Source: Chryseobacterium indoltheticum
GTDB lineage: Bacteria > Bacteroidota > Bacteroidia > Flavobacteriales > Weeksellaceae
Reading direction: 5' to 3'
Length of the DNA: 64,000 nucleotides
NCBI RefSeq assembly: GCF_003815915.1
Contig: NZ_CP033929.1
Span: 2,542,001 to 2,606,000, forward strand
Position 1 is the first letter of the stretch; the number at the start of each line of letters is the position of its first letter. Under the pieces are notes generated by a model. That model did not search any database, was not told the DNA's origin, and saw nothing but the letters and a program-made list of their open reading frames with translations. Both the position numbers and the translations under genes were made by a program. Below are positions 8,732-16,543 of this stretch, one piece after another.

Positions 8732-9082
8732 TTAATTCTTAAGATCGTTCAATCCAGATTCTACATCTTTTACCATATCGGTAGTTTTAGAAACAATTTG
8801 ATCTTTGTATTTGTCATATCCGTCTTTTACGGTATGCGCTACATTGCTTGCAGTTTCTTTGAAAGTAGAAGAGATACTATCGTACTGATCTTTTACTTTT
8901 TCAGATACTTCACCATATTTATTTTTAGCCTGATCCTTCAAATCTTCAGCCTTAGTCTTGATTTTTTTTCTTGTTTCTTTTCCTTCTTCAGGTGCATAAA
9001 GCATTCCTAAAATTACACCTGCTGCAGCACCTGCTAATAGACCTGCCAAAATACCTGCTGTATTATTTCCTTTTCTAGACAT
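8732..9082 (-). CDS. YtxH-domain protein
   Basis: A 116-residue protein with a Gly/Ala-rich membrane segment near residues 9-30 (GILAGLLAGAAAGVILGMLY), the following APEEGKETRKKI motif, and a long charged helical tail with amphipathic repeats. This is the YtxH/GvpP-like family, linked in Bacillus to general stress. The N-terminal helix probably anchors it and the tail could act as a coiled coil. A terminator follows it. The specific role is not known. Confidence 0.85.
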   Translation of the reverse strand: MSRKGNNTAGILAGLLAGAAAGVILGMLYAPEEGKETRKKIKTKAEDLKDQAKNKYGEVSEKVKDQYDSISSTFKETASNVAHTVKDGYDKYKDQIVSKTTDMVKDVESGLNDLKN

Positions 9083-9161
9083 TTTTTGTTTTTTTAATAG
9101 TTAATAAATACTAGTTTTCGTTTTAAAAGGTTACAATTAATATACCAATCAAGGTTTATGA

Positions 9162-9848
9162 CTAATAAAAATTGTTAATTTTTGTAAGATATTGCAATAT
9201 ACTTTCTATAGTTTGCCTTTTTGTCAGATTTGTATTGTCTATTACGATAGCGTCTTCTGCCTGTCGCAATGGCGAAATCTCTCTTTCACTGTCAATACGG
9301 TCTCTTTTTATAAGGTTTTCTTTTACACTTATTTCATCAGCTTCTATTCCTAAAGATAAAAGCTCGCTGTATCTGCGCTTTGTGCGTTCATCGATGCTTG
9401 CGGTAAGAAAAAATTTGAAATCGGCATCGGGTAAAACTACAGTTCCGATATCTCTTCCGTCCATTATCACGCCGCCATTTTTTGCAATTAGTCTTTGTGC
9501 ATCGAGCAGAAAGTCTCTTACTTCTTTCTGTTTGGCAATTAAACTTACATTATCAGACACTTCATTGGTACGGATTTCTTTGGAAACATTAATATGATTA
9601 AGGTAAAGAATCAATTCTTCATCTTCTCTTTTAAATTCCAGCTCAATTAAATGAAATGATTTAAAAAGTTCAGGTAAATCGATCTTACCATCTTCGTCCA
9701 TACAGTTTTGTAGAGCAAACCAAGTAATCCCTCGATATAAAGCACCGGTGTCTAAATGGACGATGCCCAATTTTTCGGCAATAATTTTTGAGATTGAACT
9801 TTTTCCCGTAGAAGAAAATCCATCAATAGCGATTACTGGTTTTTTCAT
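9162..9848 (-). CDS. cmk: Cytidylate kinase
   Basis: A 228-residue nucleoside monophosphate kinase that phosphorylates CMP and dCMP with ATP. The P-loop GFSSTGKSS lies at residues 10-18, followed by HLDTGALYRGITW (CMP-site region), GVIMDGRDIGTVVLPDADFKFFLTAS (near 125-150), and a Lid region with RRYSELL and RD/R residues. The length matches bacterial Cmk. It lies 80 bp downstream of porQ on the same strand with no terminator seen between, so the two probably form an operon, a pairing I recall from other flavobacteria. Confidence 0.95.
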   Translation of the reverse strand: MKKPVIAIDGFSSTGKSSISKIIAEKLGIVHLDTGALYRGITWFALQNCMDEDGKIDLPELFKSFHLIELEFKREDEELILYLNHINVSKEIRTNEVSDNVSLIAKQKEVRDFLLDAQRLIAKNGGVIMDGRDIGTVVLPDADFKFFLTASIDERTKRRYSELLSLGIEADEISVKENLIKRDRIDSEREISPLRQAEDAIVIDNTNLTKRQTIESILQYLTKINNFY

Positions 9849-9928
9849 ATCACAAATTTCAAGAAATTTTATTAAAAAATCAAGTATGAATGAACGATAA
9901 AGTTTAATATTTTAAGTTTTGCGGTTCG

Positions 9929-10921
9929 TTACTGTCCTTGGTGACCGCTCAAATCTACAGAAATCCCTATTTGATTAACATTTGAAGAATTATGATATCT
10001 TACATGAGCATAATCTAAACGGAATTTTGAAATCTTCAGACCAAAACCTGCAGACAACCCTGTAAAATTTCGCTGATCAACAACGGCAAGCTCATTTCCT
10101 CTTCTTACATTATAGCCTAATCTTATATTGAACCCTTTTTCAGGGAAAAGTTCGGCACCAAGAGAAAAGTGATCGGCAATTTTTCTACCGAAACCAATTT
10201 CTTGCCCGTTAACATTATAATCAGAAGAAATATCAAATTTCTGCAAATCGTGCGCTGTAATAGTAATCGCTAAAGGTATCGCCTTTAATATTTTTGTATA
10301 TCCCAAATCTATTCTAAACGGAAGATTTTCTCGTTCGCCATTGAAAGATTTAAACTGATATCCGAAGTTTTTGAAAACCACAGAGGCAACTTCTTTACTT
10401 TGCTTATTGTGATACGTTACACCAGCAGTTCCGGATAGGGCAGAAGAAGTATAAGTATCGATTTTTGAAGTGATAAAATTTAATCCTCCACCAATCGTCC
10501 AGTCTTCTTCAAACTGATAAGCATATCCTGCGCCTACAGCTACATCAGAAGCAGAAAATTCGCCCATTTCAAAACCACTTTCATCGGTTCTTGGGATATT
10601 TCCATAGCTTAAATATCTTGCATTTAAGGTAACCATATGCCCATTATCTAAATCTTTTGCAAATGCAACCGTTCCAAATTTCGAATCTGCCAGATAAGTA
10701 GAAGCGTTTACTGAAAGCTGTTTATCTGAATCTTTATTCAACAAAGCAGGATTGGCAATGGCAAAAGATACATCATAATCTCTAATGGTAATAGCATCTC
10801 CACCTAAAGCAGCCTGTCTTGCAGAGACAGGAATATTTAAGAAAGAATAAACGTTTGTTCCAGTTTGTGCAAATGAAACAATTCCCGAAAGAAATAGTGA
10901 AAAAATTAGAACTTTCTTCAA
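9929..10921 (-). CDS. porQ: Type IX secretion system protein PorQ
   Basis: A 330-residue outer-membrane beta-barrel protein of the PorV/PorQ family. A signal peptide ends after ...GIVSFAQ, then comes the family start NVYSFLNIPVSARQAALGGDAI near residue 24. PorQ belongs to the type IX attachment complex that links cargo with C-terminal sorting domains to the surface; several such cargo genes occur in this window. The start codon is TTG: an in-frame TAA lies just upstream and no ATG is available before the signal peptide. A promoter sits 20-50 bp upstream. cmk follows in the same direction. Confidence 0.9.
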   Translation of the reverse strand: MKKVLIFSLFLSGIVSFAQTGTNVYSFLNIPVSARQAALGGDAITIRDYDVSFAIANPALLNKDSDKQLSVNASTYLADSKFGTVAFAKDLDNGHMVTLNARYLSYGNIPRTDESGFEMGEFSASDVAVGAGYAYQFEEDWTIGGGLNFITSKIDTYTSSALSGTAGVTYHNKQSKEVASVVFKNFGYQFKSFNGERENLPFRIDLGYTKILKAIPLAITITAHDLQKFDISSDYNVNGQEIGFGRKIADHFSLGAELFPEKGFNIRLGYNVRRGNELAVVDQRNFTGLSAGFGLKISKFRLDYAHVRYHNSSNVNQIGISVDLSGHQGQ

Positions 10922-10939
10922 ATCAGTATTTAATTAATG

Positions 10940-10969
10940 CAAAAATAATCCTTTTTGCTACTTATCAAA
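10940..10969 (-). promoter_or_regulatory. Promoter for porQ-cmk
   Basis: On the minus strand TTTTG (10970-10966), an 18-bp spacer and TATTTTTG (10947-10940) match the Bacteroidota consensus. The predicted start is near 10934, about 13 bases before the TTG start codon. Confidence 0.6.
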
Positions 10970-11026
10970 ATATTTCTGACATTATTTATGTATAATATTT
11001 TTCTTTTTTTCAATATTTTTAATGAT

Positions 11027-11034
11027 TATATTTG
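11027..11034 (+). promoter_or_regulatory. Promoter -7 box for pyrH
   Basis: TATATTTG matches TAnnTTTG; the transcript would start near 11041, leaving a leader of about 47 bases before pyrH. The -33 region is T-rich without a clear TTG. Confidence 0.5.
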
Positions 11035-11087
11035 CAAAGTTAATTTCTAGGGAAATTAATTCTCAAAAACTATTATTAAAATAAAAG

Positions 11088-11795
11088 ATGAAATATAAAA
11101 GAATCCTTCTGAAACTGAGTGGTGAGGCATTAATGGGGAACAGACAATACGGTATCGATACCGAAAGACTGATAGAATATGCTCAGGAAATCAAGAAAGT
11201 GGTTGACAGAGGCTGCGAAATTGCGATTGTAATCGGAGGAGGAAATATTTTCCGTGGTGTAGCAGGAGCTGCAAAAGGAATGGATAGAGTACAGGGCGAT
11301 TATATGGGAATGCTTGCAACCGTTATCAACGGAATGGCTTTACAAGGTGCTTTGGAAGATGCCGGAATCAGAACCAGACTACAGTCTGCTATCGAAATGG
11401 ATAAAGTGGCTGAGCCTTTCATCAAAAGAAGAGCGGTAAGACATCTTGAAAAAGGCAGAGTAGTAATCTTCGGGGCAGGAACAGGAAATCCTTATTTCAC
11501 AACAGACACTGCAGCTACATTAAGAGCCATCGAAATAGGTGCTGATGTTATCCTTAAAGGCACCAGAGTTGACGGTATCTACGACAGCGATCCTGAAAAA
11601 AATGAAAATGCAGTAAAATATAATTCTTTAACTTTTGAAGAAGTTTTTGAAAAAGACCTTAAGGTAATGGATATGACTGCCTTTACATTAAGCCACGAAA
11701 ATAAATTGCCAATCATCGTTTTTGATATGAATAAAGACGGTAATTTATTGAAAATTGTAGACGGAGAAAATGTAGGAACATTAGTGAATCTTTAA
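11088..11795 (+). CDS. pyrH: UMP kinase
   Basis: A 235-residue hexameric amino-acid-kinase-fold enzyme that converts UMP to UDP with ATP; it is essential for pyrimidine nucleotide supply. Visible landmarks are LLKLSGEAL at residues 6-14, [10 protein letters not shown] near 49-58, and the UMP-binding [20 protein letters not shown] stretch near 128-147. The length equals the usual bacterial form. frr follows 111 bp downstream, a pairing conserved across bacteria. Confidence 0.96.
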   Translation: MKYKRILLKLSGEALMGNRQYGIDTERLIEYAQEIKKVVDRGCEIAIVIGGGNIFRGVAGAAKGMDRVQGDYMGMLATVINGMALQGALEDAGIRTRLQSAIEMDKVAEPFIKRRAVRHLEKGRVVIFGAGTGNPYFTTDTAATLRAIEIGADVILKGTRVDGIYDSDPEKNENAVKYNSLTFEEVFEKDLKVMDMTAFTLSHENKLPIIVFDMNKDGNLLKIVDGENVGTLVNL

Positions 11796-11906
11796 AAAAA
11801 AAGAGCAAAGTAAAAAGGTAAAAGTTTAAAGTACAAAACCCTAATTACTTATTACTTATTATTGATTGCTCATACAATGTGTAACTTATCAAATTTTTAT
11901 TATATA

Positions 11907-12461
11907 ATGGAAGAATTAGATCTTATCGTAGAATCTGTAAAACATGATATGGAAGCGGCTATAAAGCACTTGGATCATGCATTTCAAAGAATCAGAGCGG
12001 GGCGTGCGTCTACGAGCATGGTTCAGGATGTAATGGTAGAATACTACGGTGCGCCGACTCCTCTTAATCAGGTTGCTAACGTTTCTGTACCAGATGCGAT
12101 GACCATCTCTATTCAACCTTGGGATAGAACTGCGATTGGGGCTATAGAAAAAGCAATTATCAATTCAAATTTGGGTTTTGCGCCCTCTAATAATGGTGAA
12201 AATATTATTCTTAACGTTCCACCTTTGACGGAGGACAGAAGAAGAGAATTGGCAAAGCAGGCTAAAGGAGAAACAGAAGATACTAAAATCGTTGTAAGAA
12301 ATGCCAGACAAAACGGCATCAAAGAATTGAAAAAACTGGAAGGTGTTTCTGAAGATGCTATTAAAGGTGTTGAAGAAGAAATTCAGGCGCTTACAGACAA
12401 GCATGTAAAACTTTGTGACGAGCATCTTAAAACAAAAGAAGCTGAAATTATGAAAGTATGA
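11907..12461 (+). CDS. frr: Ribosome-recycling factor
   Basis: A 184-residue protein that, with EF-G, splits post-termination ribosomes. It begins MEELDLIVESVKHDMEAAI and carries the conserved FQRIRAGRAS near residue 27-36, the domain II beta-rich segment, and the C-terminal helices with KKLEGVSEDAIKGVEEEIQALTDKH. ATG 11907 gives the family length (E. coli 185); an open extension to 11862 is not conserved. A strong hairpin terminator follows, closing the pyrH-frr unit. Confidence 0.95.
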   Translation: MEELDLIVESVKHDMEAAIKHLDHAFQRIRAGRASTSMVQDVMVEYYGAPTPLNQVANVSVPDAMTISIQPWDRTAIGAIEKAIINSNLGFAPSNNGENIILNVPPLTEDRRRELAKQAKGETEDTKIVVRNARQNGIKELKKLEGVSEDAIKGVEEEIQALTDKHVKLCDEHLKTKEAEIMKV

Positions 12462-12486
12462 TTTTCAGTTATTGAAAATATAAAAA

Positions 12487-12512
12487 AAGAGGATTCAGCG
12501 ATGAATCCTCTT
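12487..12512. terminator. Terminator after frr
   Basis: AAGAGGATTCA and TGAATCCTCTT form a perfect 11-bp stem with a GCGA loop, with A and T tracts on the two sides. It lies between frr and the convergent lipoprotein gene and can serve both strands. Confidence 0.85.
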
Positions 12513-12517
12513 CTATT

Positions 12518-13159
12518 TTATAAAATACAGTCTGTTTTTCCTTTCTTGTCTTTGTTTTTCAGAAGCACTTCAAATGTTTTTCTTAATTCTGTATCATTAC
12601 ATTTCTTACTTTCTCCGTCAGAAACATTTTCAGGTTTTGATTGGTTTATAGTTCGCAGTGTGTATTTTTTATCTCTGCAGGAAATTAATTTGTCATTGAT
12701 ATAATAAAATCGTTTTTCTTCTACATCATCTTTTGTTTCCGGTTTTTCTGGTGTTCCTCCGTCAAAATTCCAAACGGTTTCTTCCTGGAAAACAAAAAAT
12801 GGTTTTCCATTTTTCAAGTAATAATTTTCTACAGATGAAAAATGGCTGTCTCCATGAAAATGCTTTATACTTTTCAACTCACCATTTGAACTGTAATAAA
12901 CAACGTTTCCTGACACCTCATCACATTCATAATCAAAGCTTGCAGAATCAAGTTTTTTGGCAATTAATTGATTATTAACCAAAGCATATTCTGCTTTAAT
13001 TTCGTCAATCGTTTGCGGTGAATTGTTTTTATTAAGAGAATCTTTGGAAGAAATCTGTTGTGAAGTGTCTGTTGGAGAATGTACATCAATCGGTTCTTTC
13101 TTTTTGTTTTCACAAGAACACAGAAAGATAAGACCTGGTAGCAGAATGAGTTTTTTCAT
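12518..13159 (-). CDS. Putative lipoprotein of unknown function
   Basis: A 213-residue protein starting MKKLILLPGLIFLCSC; the lipobox cysteine is residue 16, followed by a Lys/Glu/Ser-rich linker, so it should be an envelope lipoprotein. The start at 13159 is chosen because it gives a normal signal; a 28-codon extension upstream would bury it and overlap the next gene. The body has weak YwqK/MORN-like wording (YYSSNGELKSIKHFHGD, YYLKNGKPFFVF). I recognise no catalytic motif. It is the last of three small exported-protein genes on this strand. Confidence 0.72.
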   Translation of the reverse strand: MKKLILLPGLIFLCSCENKKKEPIDVHSPTDTSQQISSKDSLNKNNSPQTIDEIKAEYALVNNQLIAKKLDSASFDYECDEVSGNVVYYSSNGELKSIKHFHGDSHFSSVENYYLKNGKPFFVFQEETVWNFDGGTPEKPETKDDVEEKRFYYINDKLISCRDKKYTLRTINQSKPENVSDGESKKCNDTELRKTFEVLLKNKDKKGKTDCIL

Positions 13160-13223
13160 TAATAATATTTGTTTTTTTGAGAGCAACAAAAAATATGCTA
13201 ATGAATTCACTAAAACATTGGTC

Positions 13224-13574
13224 TTATTCAAACTTTGTTTCAAAACCTGTTTTCAATGCTTTACGTTCTGGTTCAGTTAAAGTTTTCTTATAGATTTCTT
13301 CCCATAACTTGCTCGTCTCATCTAAAGACTCGATTCCCAAATTTTTGACTTTTGCACCCCAAAGTAAAATTGCAAAATCTTTTTTATTATAAAGAGTGTC
13401 TCCAAAACGGATAAATGGTGCAGAAGAATATTTTTCTTCAACCATTTTCGAGAAATCCATACGGCCTTCGATGCTCTCTTTTTTGATTGCTTTTTTGATA
13501 TCTTCCTGATCAGTTTGTTGAGCAAAGGTGAAAACGTTCGCTGAAATCAGTAAAAAAAATAGTATTTTTTTCAT
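13224..13574 (-). CDS. Small exported hypothetical protein
   Basis: A 116-residue protein with a clear signal peptide (MKKILFFLLISANVFTFAQ, cleavage likely after FAQ). The mature part is about 97 residues, mostly charged and helical, with no cysteine or recognisable motif. It lies 17 bp downstream of the 13592-14194 gene and is likely cotranscribed with it. No family assignment is possible by eye. Confidence 0.7.
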   Translation of the reverse strand: MKKILFFLLISANVFTFAQQTDQEDIKKAIKKESIEGRMDFSKMVEEKYSSAPFIRFGDTLYNKKDFAILLWGAKVKNLGIESLDETSKLWEEIYKKTLTEPERKALKTGFETKFE

Positions 13575-13591
13575 TCTAAAAATTTTATTTA

Positions 13592-14194
13592 TTATTTTTT
13601 GCGTTTTTTCATTTCTACACTTTTGTATTTTTCATACAGTTGCGCACATTCAGAAGTAAAATTAGAAGGAATTTCATCATTAAAATCTTCCAGATAAATT
13701 TTTCTAAATACCATTTTAGTTTTAATTGTCGGGATTTTGATTAACTCTCCATTTTCATTATTGGCCAAATGGTCAAAATAATTCCAATCGCCGATATAAT
13801 TTCCCATAAGCAAATTTACGCTTGATTCTCCGCTGCCGTCGTTGACTGCGTTTCCAAATTCATAACGGCTCATCCCAATTAAACGAATACGTTTTTCCTT
13901 TTTCTCCAACCTGAATTGTGCAGAATATCCGCTGCGCATCCAATTATTATTAAGTTCGAAACCATTTTTAGTTTCACTTAATCCGGACGAAATTTCATTT
14001 AAATATTCAATAGGTTTACTTTTTTGAACCTTAAAATCTTTTGAAGAAAGCTTACAAATAATTACAGAATCTTTCCTGTCTAAGAAGATCGAATCTTTCA
14101 CAGAATCAAAATCTATATCTTTTAATAACTGGTCTTGAGCAGCTATAAAATTACAAGAAGAAATAAGAATAAGTATTTGAAGAAGGCTTTTCAT
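13592..14194 (-). CDS. Exported hypothetical protein
   Basis: A 200-residue protein with a signal peptide (MKSLLQILILISSCNFIAAQ) and a mature region rich in Asp, Lys and Asn. Segments DIDFDSVKDSIFLDRKDSVIICKLSS and MVFRKIYLEDF suggest a beta-rich fold similar to uncharacterised flavobacterial periplasmic proteins that recall XAC2610/FG-GAP-like repeats, but this is only an impression. A Cys within the signal (ISSC) might instead act as a lipobox. It heads the group of three exported unknowns. Confidence 0.7.
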   Translation of the reverse strand: MKSLLQILILISSCNFIAAQDQLLKDIDFDSVKDSIFLDRKDSVIICKLSSKDFKVQKSKPIEYLNEISSGLSETKNGFELNNNWMRSGYSAQFRLEKKEKRIRLIGMSRYEFGNAVNDGSGESSVNLLMGNYIGDWNYFDHLANNENGELIKIPTIKTKMVFRKIYLEDFNDEIPSNFTSECAQLYEKYKSVEMKKRKK

Positions 14195-14270
14195 ATTTTG
14201 TGTTTGGGTTTAAATATCAAATTAACATGTGTTTTTGAAGATATTAATTTAAGTATTTAATTTAAATAAA

Positions 14271-14296
14271 AAAATCCGAAATTTCTTCCGGATTTT
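14271..14296 (-). terminator. Terminator after the LptF/LptG permease gene
   Basis: AAAATCCG and CGGATTTT form an 8-bp stem with a 10-base loop right after the stop codon of the minus-strand permease gene. Confidence 0.75.
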
Positions 14297-14300
14297 ATTG

Positions 14301-15755
14301 TTATTGATAACGCTGATGTTCTTTCTGTTTTACGAAAAGTTTCGTAATTGGTTTGAAGAAGGCTTTGTATTTTTCAGAATCAAACAACTGAGAATCTGTC
14401 AAAGCTTTATAAGTCATTAAAATTCCGAAAGGGAATAATATAATGTTTGGAAGCCAGGCCGCCAAATACGGGCTCATTTTCCCCGACCATGCAATATTTT
14501 CAAAACCTACATTGATCACGTAGAAAATGATAAATATTACAATCGCTATAATTACCGGAACTCCCATTCCTCCTTTTCTGATAATAGATCCTAAACTCGC
14601 ACCAATCATAAAGAAAATGATACAGGTAAAAGAGTAGGTAAGGATTCTTTGCTGGTAAATAACGACTTTACTGAAATATTTAACGCTTGGATCCAGCTCT
14701 TTATTTTTTGTATCTAAACTTGTTTTCAGATTATCAAGCCTTAAATATGCATTCGTAAGAAGTTGCAATTTTTTTTCGCCTTTTATAGAATCGAGCTTAT
14801 ATTGTGATTTTACAGGAGCTTTGGTCTTGTTTTTATCCATATAAGTAACTACAGAATTGGTTTGGTTAATAATATCGTTACTGATATTATCTACTGTTCT
14901 GTTGTTATCTTTTTTAGTTTTATCAATCGTGGCCAGAAGCTCTGTATAGGTCTGAAAACGGTAATCATCCGTGATCTGTTCTTTTTCGATAGCCTTATCA
15001 ATCAATTCGCTGATATCGAAGTGAATCGTTAAGGTGTCAAATTTTGTAGCCTGATCGGGCTGCTTTAATCTTACATTATCAGCTTTTCCGGCATAACTGT
15101 CTTCAATGACACTTCCGTTATACAAAATAAGCTTCATGAATTTTCGGTTTTTTGCATTAGCAAACTTTCCTTTTTCAGCTACTATTGTCTGCTGGTTTTC
15201 ATAATTGCCGGCTTTTTTATGAATGAAAATACCTTCCAGATCTCTACCATCTTCGCCTTTAATTTTATCAAATTTTACCATCACGCCGGGTAACTGATCA
15301 ATAAACTGTCCCGGAGTAAAATTTAATGCAGGCTTGGTTTGAGCAATATTAAAAAGCATATTTTTTGCTTTTCTCTGAAAGTCGGGGATAATATTATTTG
15401 AGAAAAAATAGAGCATGACTGCTAAAACAGCTGTTACCCCTAAAAGCGGCATCATCACTCGCGTTAAAGAAATTCCGGCAGCTTTCATTGCTGCAAGTTC
15501 GTAGCGTTCTCCCAGTTCACCGAAAGACATGATACTTGCCAATAAAACCGTCAACGGTAAAACCATACTTACAACACTTACCCCAAGATAGAAAAGGAGC
15601 TTCATGATCTGTAAAGTCGTTAAACCCTTACCCATAAACTGGCCAAGCTGAATCCAGATAATGTTTACGATAAATATAAAAAACAGTACACTGAATATAA
15701 ATAAAAACGGACCAAAAAAGGTCTTGATGATATATCGGTCTAAGATTTTAAACAT
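14301..15755 (-). CDS. LptF/LptG-family lipopolysaccharide export permease
   Basis: A 484-residue inner-membrane protein of the YjgP/YjgQ family, the membrane part of the LptB2FG transporter that extracts lipopolysaccharide toward the outer membrane. It opens MFKILDRYIIKTFFGPFLFIF, the family's typical start. Three N-terminal membrane helices come first, then a periplasmic beta-jellyroll domain (about residues 140-370), here with a Lys/Asp-rich insertion, and three C-terminal helices. F and G cannot be told apart. The LolA-like gene sits just upstream on the same strand, consistent with an envelope-biogenesis cluster. Confidence 0.9.
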   Translation of the reverse strand: MFKILDRYIIKTFFGPFLFIFSVLFFIFIVNIIWIQLGQFMGKGLTTLQIMKLLFYLGVSVVSMVLPLTVLLASIMSFGELGERYELAAMKAAGISLTRVMMPLLGVTAVLAVMLYFFSNNIIPDFQRKAKNMLFNIAQTKPALNFTPGQFIDQLPGVMVKFDKIKGEDGRDLEGIFIHKKAGNYENQQTIVAEKGKFANAKNRKFMKLILYNGSVIEDSYAGKADNVRLKQPDQATKFDTLTIHFDISELIDKAIEKEQITDDYRFQTYTELLATIDKTKKDNNRTVDNISNDIINQTNSVVTYMDKNKTKAPVKSQYKLDSIKGEKKLQLLTNAYLRLDNLKTSLDTKNKELDPSVKYFSKVVIYQQRILTYSFTCIIFFMIGASLGSIIRKGGMGVPVIIAIVIFIIFYVINVGFENIAWSGKMSPYLAAWLPNIILFPFGILMTYKALTDSQLFDSEKYKAFFKPITKLFVKQKEHQRYQ

Positions 15756-15770
15756 TCGCCAAAATTAATG

Positions 15771-15801
15771 AAAAAGCCACAAAGTTTTCTTTGTGACTTT
15801 T
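15771..15801 (-). terminator. Terminator after the LolA-like gene
   Basis: AAAAGTCACAAAG and CTTTGTGGCTTTT (minus strand) pair with one wobble around a 4-base loop and run into a T tract. It lies between the LolA-like gene and the permease gene, so the permease may be expressed by read-through or separately. Confidence 0.7.
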
Positions 15802-15823
15802 AAATTTTAATATTTATTTAGAA

Positions 15824-16471
15824 TTATAATTCTGTAACAAGATAATTTTTGAATTTTGCCTTGTCAAAAACAAACATATTCGGGTCTAGCTGCTGATTTT
15901 CTTTGTATTCTTTTATCGCAATTACAGAGATATCTTTATTGTTTCCGTATTGCTCTAGTTTCAGCATTTGTTTTTTGGCTGAGTCTACATACAAATAAAT
16001 ATACTTTAATCCGTTTGCTTTTACCGGAGTTAATTTAATCAAATCTGCATTCACACCGTCAACAGCCTTTTTACCGCCATACACAACATTGTAATCTTTT
16101 CTGTAAGTCGTAAGATAGTTGATAGGAGAGAACATGGTACTGTTTGCATTTGGTTTTGCCACCGTTACTTCCATGTCTTCAGTATTGATATTGTAGATTT
16201 TATTTCCATCAAAAATCTGCTCGGTTTCCATGATTTTCAACTTGTATTTATTGCCTGCCGAATAATAAATGCCGGGCTCAGTTTTAGAAACCGCTCCGTT
16301 CATTCCGCTTCCAAAAGCAAATTTAAAATATGAGTTTTTCTTAGAATTGTAGTTGGCCGTAATATCGTCTAATATTTTTTTGGCTTTAGCATCAATTTTC
16401 TGAGCCTGCACAAAACCAATACTTCCCACGACTAATGTTCCTACAACTATTTTTGATATTATTTTTTTCAT
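15824..16471 (-). CDS. LolA-like outer-membrane lipoprotein carrier protein
   Basis: A 215-residue periplasmic protein with a signal peptide (cleavage near VQAQ, residue 24) and an LolA/LppX-like half-barrel: KAKKILDDITANYNSKKNSYFKFAF, the IFDGNKIYNINTEDMEVTV turn near 105-123, and the C-terminal DPNMFVFDKAKFKNY. LolA ferries lipoproteins from LolCDE to the outer membrane. It lies 72 bp after ftsK on the same strand and is followed by the Lpt permease gene. Confidence 0.88.
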   Translation of the reverse strand: MKKIISKIVVGTLVVGSIGFVQAQKIDAKAKKILDDITANYNSKKNSYFKFAFGSGMNGAVSKTEPGIYYSAGNKYKLKIMETEQIFDGNKIYNINTEDMEVTVAKPNANSTMFSPINYLTTYRKDYNVVYGGKKAVDGVNADLIKLTPVKANGLKYIYLYVDSAKKQMLKLEQYGNNKDISVIAIKEYKENQQLDPNMFVFDKAKFKNYLVTEL

Positions 16472-16543
16472 TTCTATTTTTCTAATTTTTCCTATTCTTT
16501 AGACTTTCGTACAATCTGAAAGTTAAAATTGGATGTTTTAATT

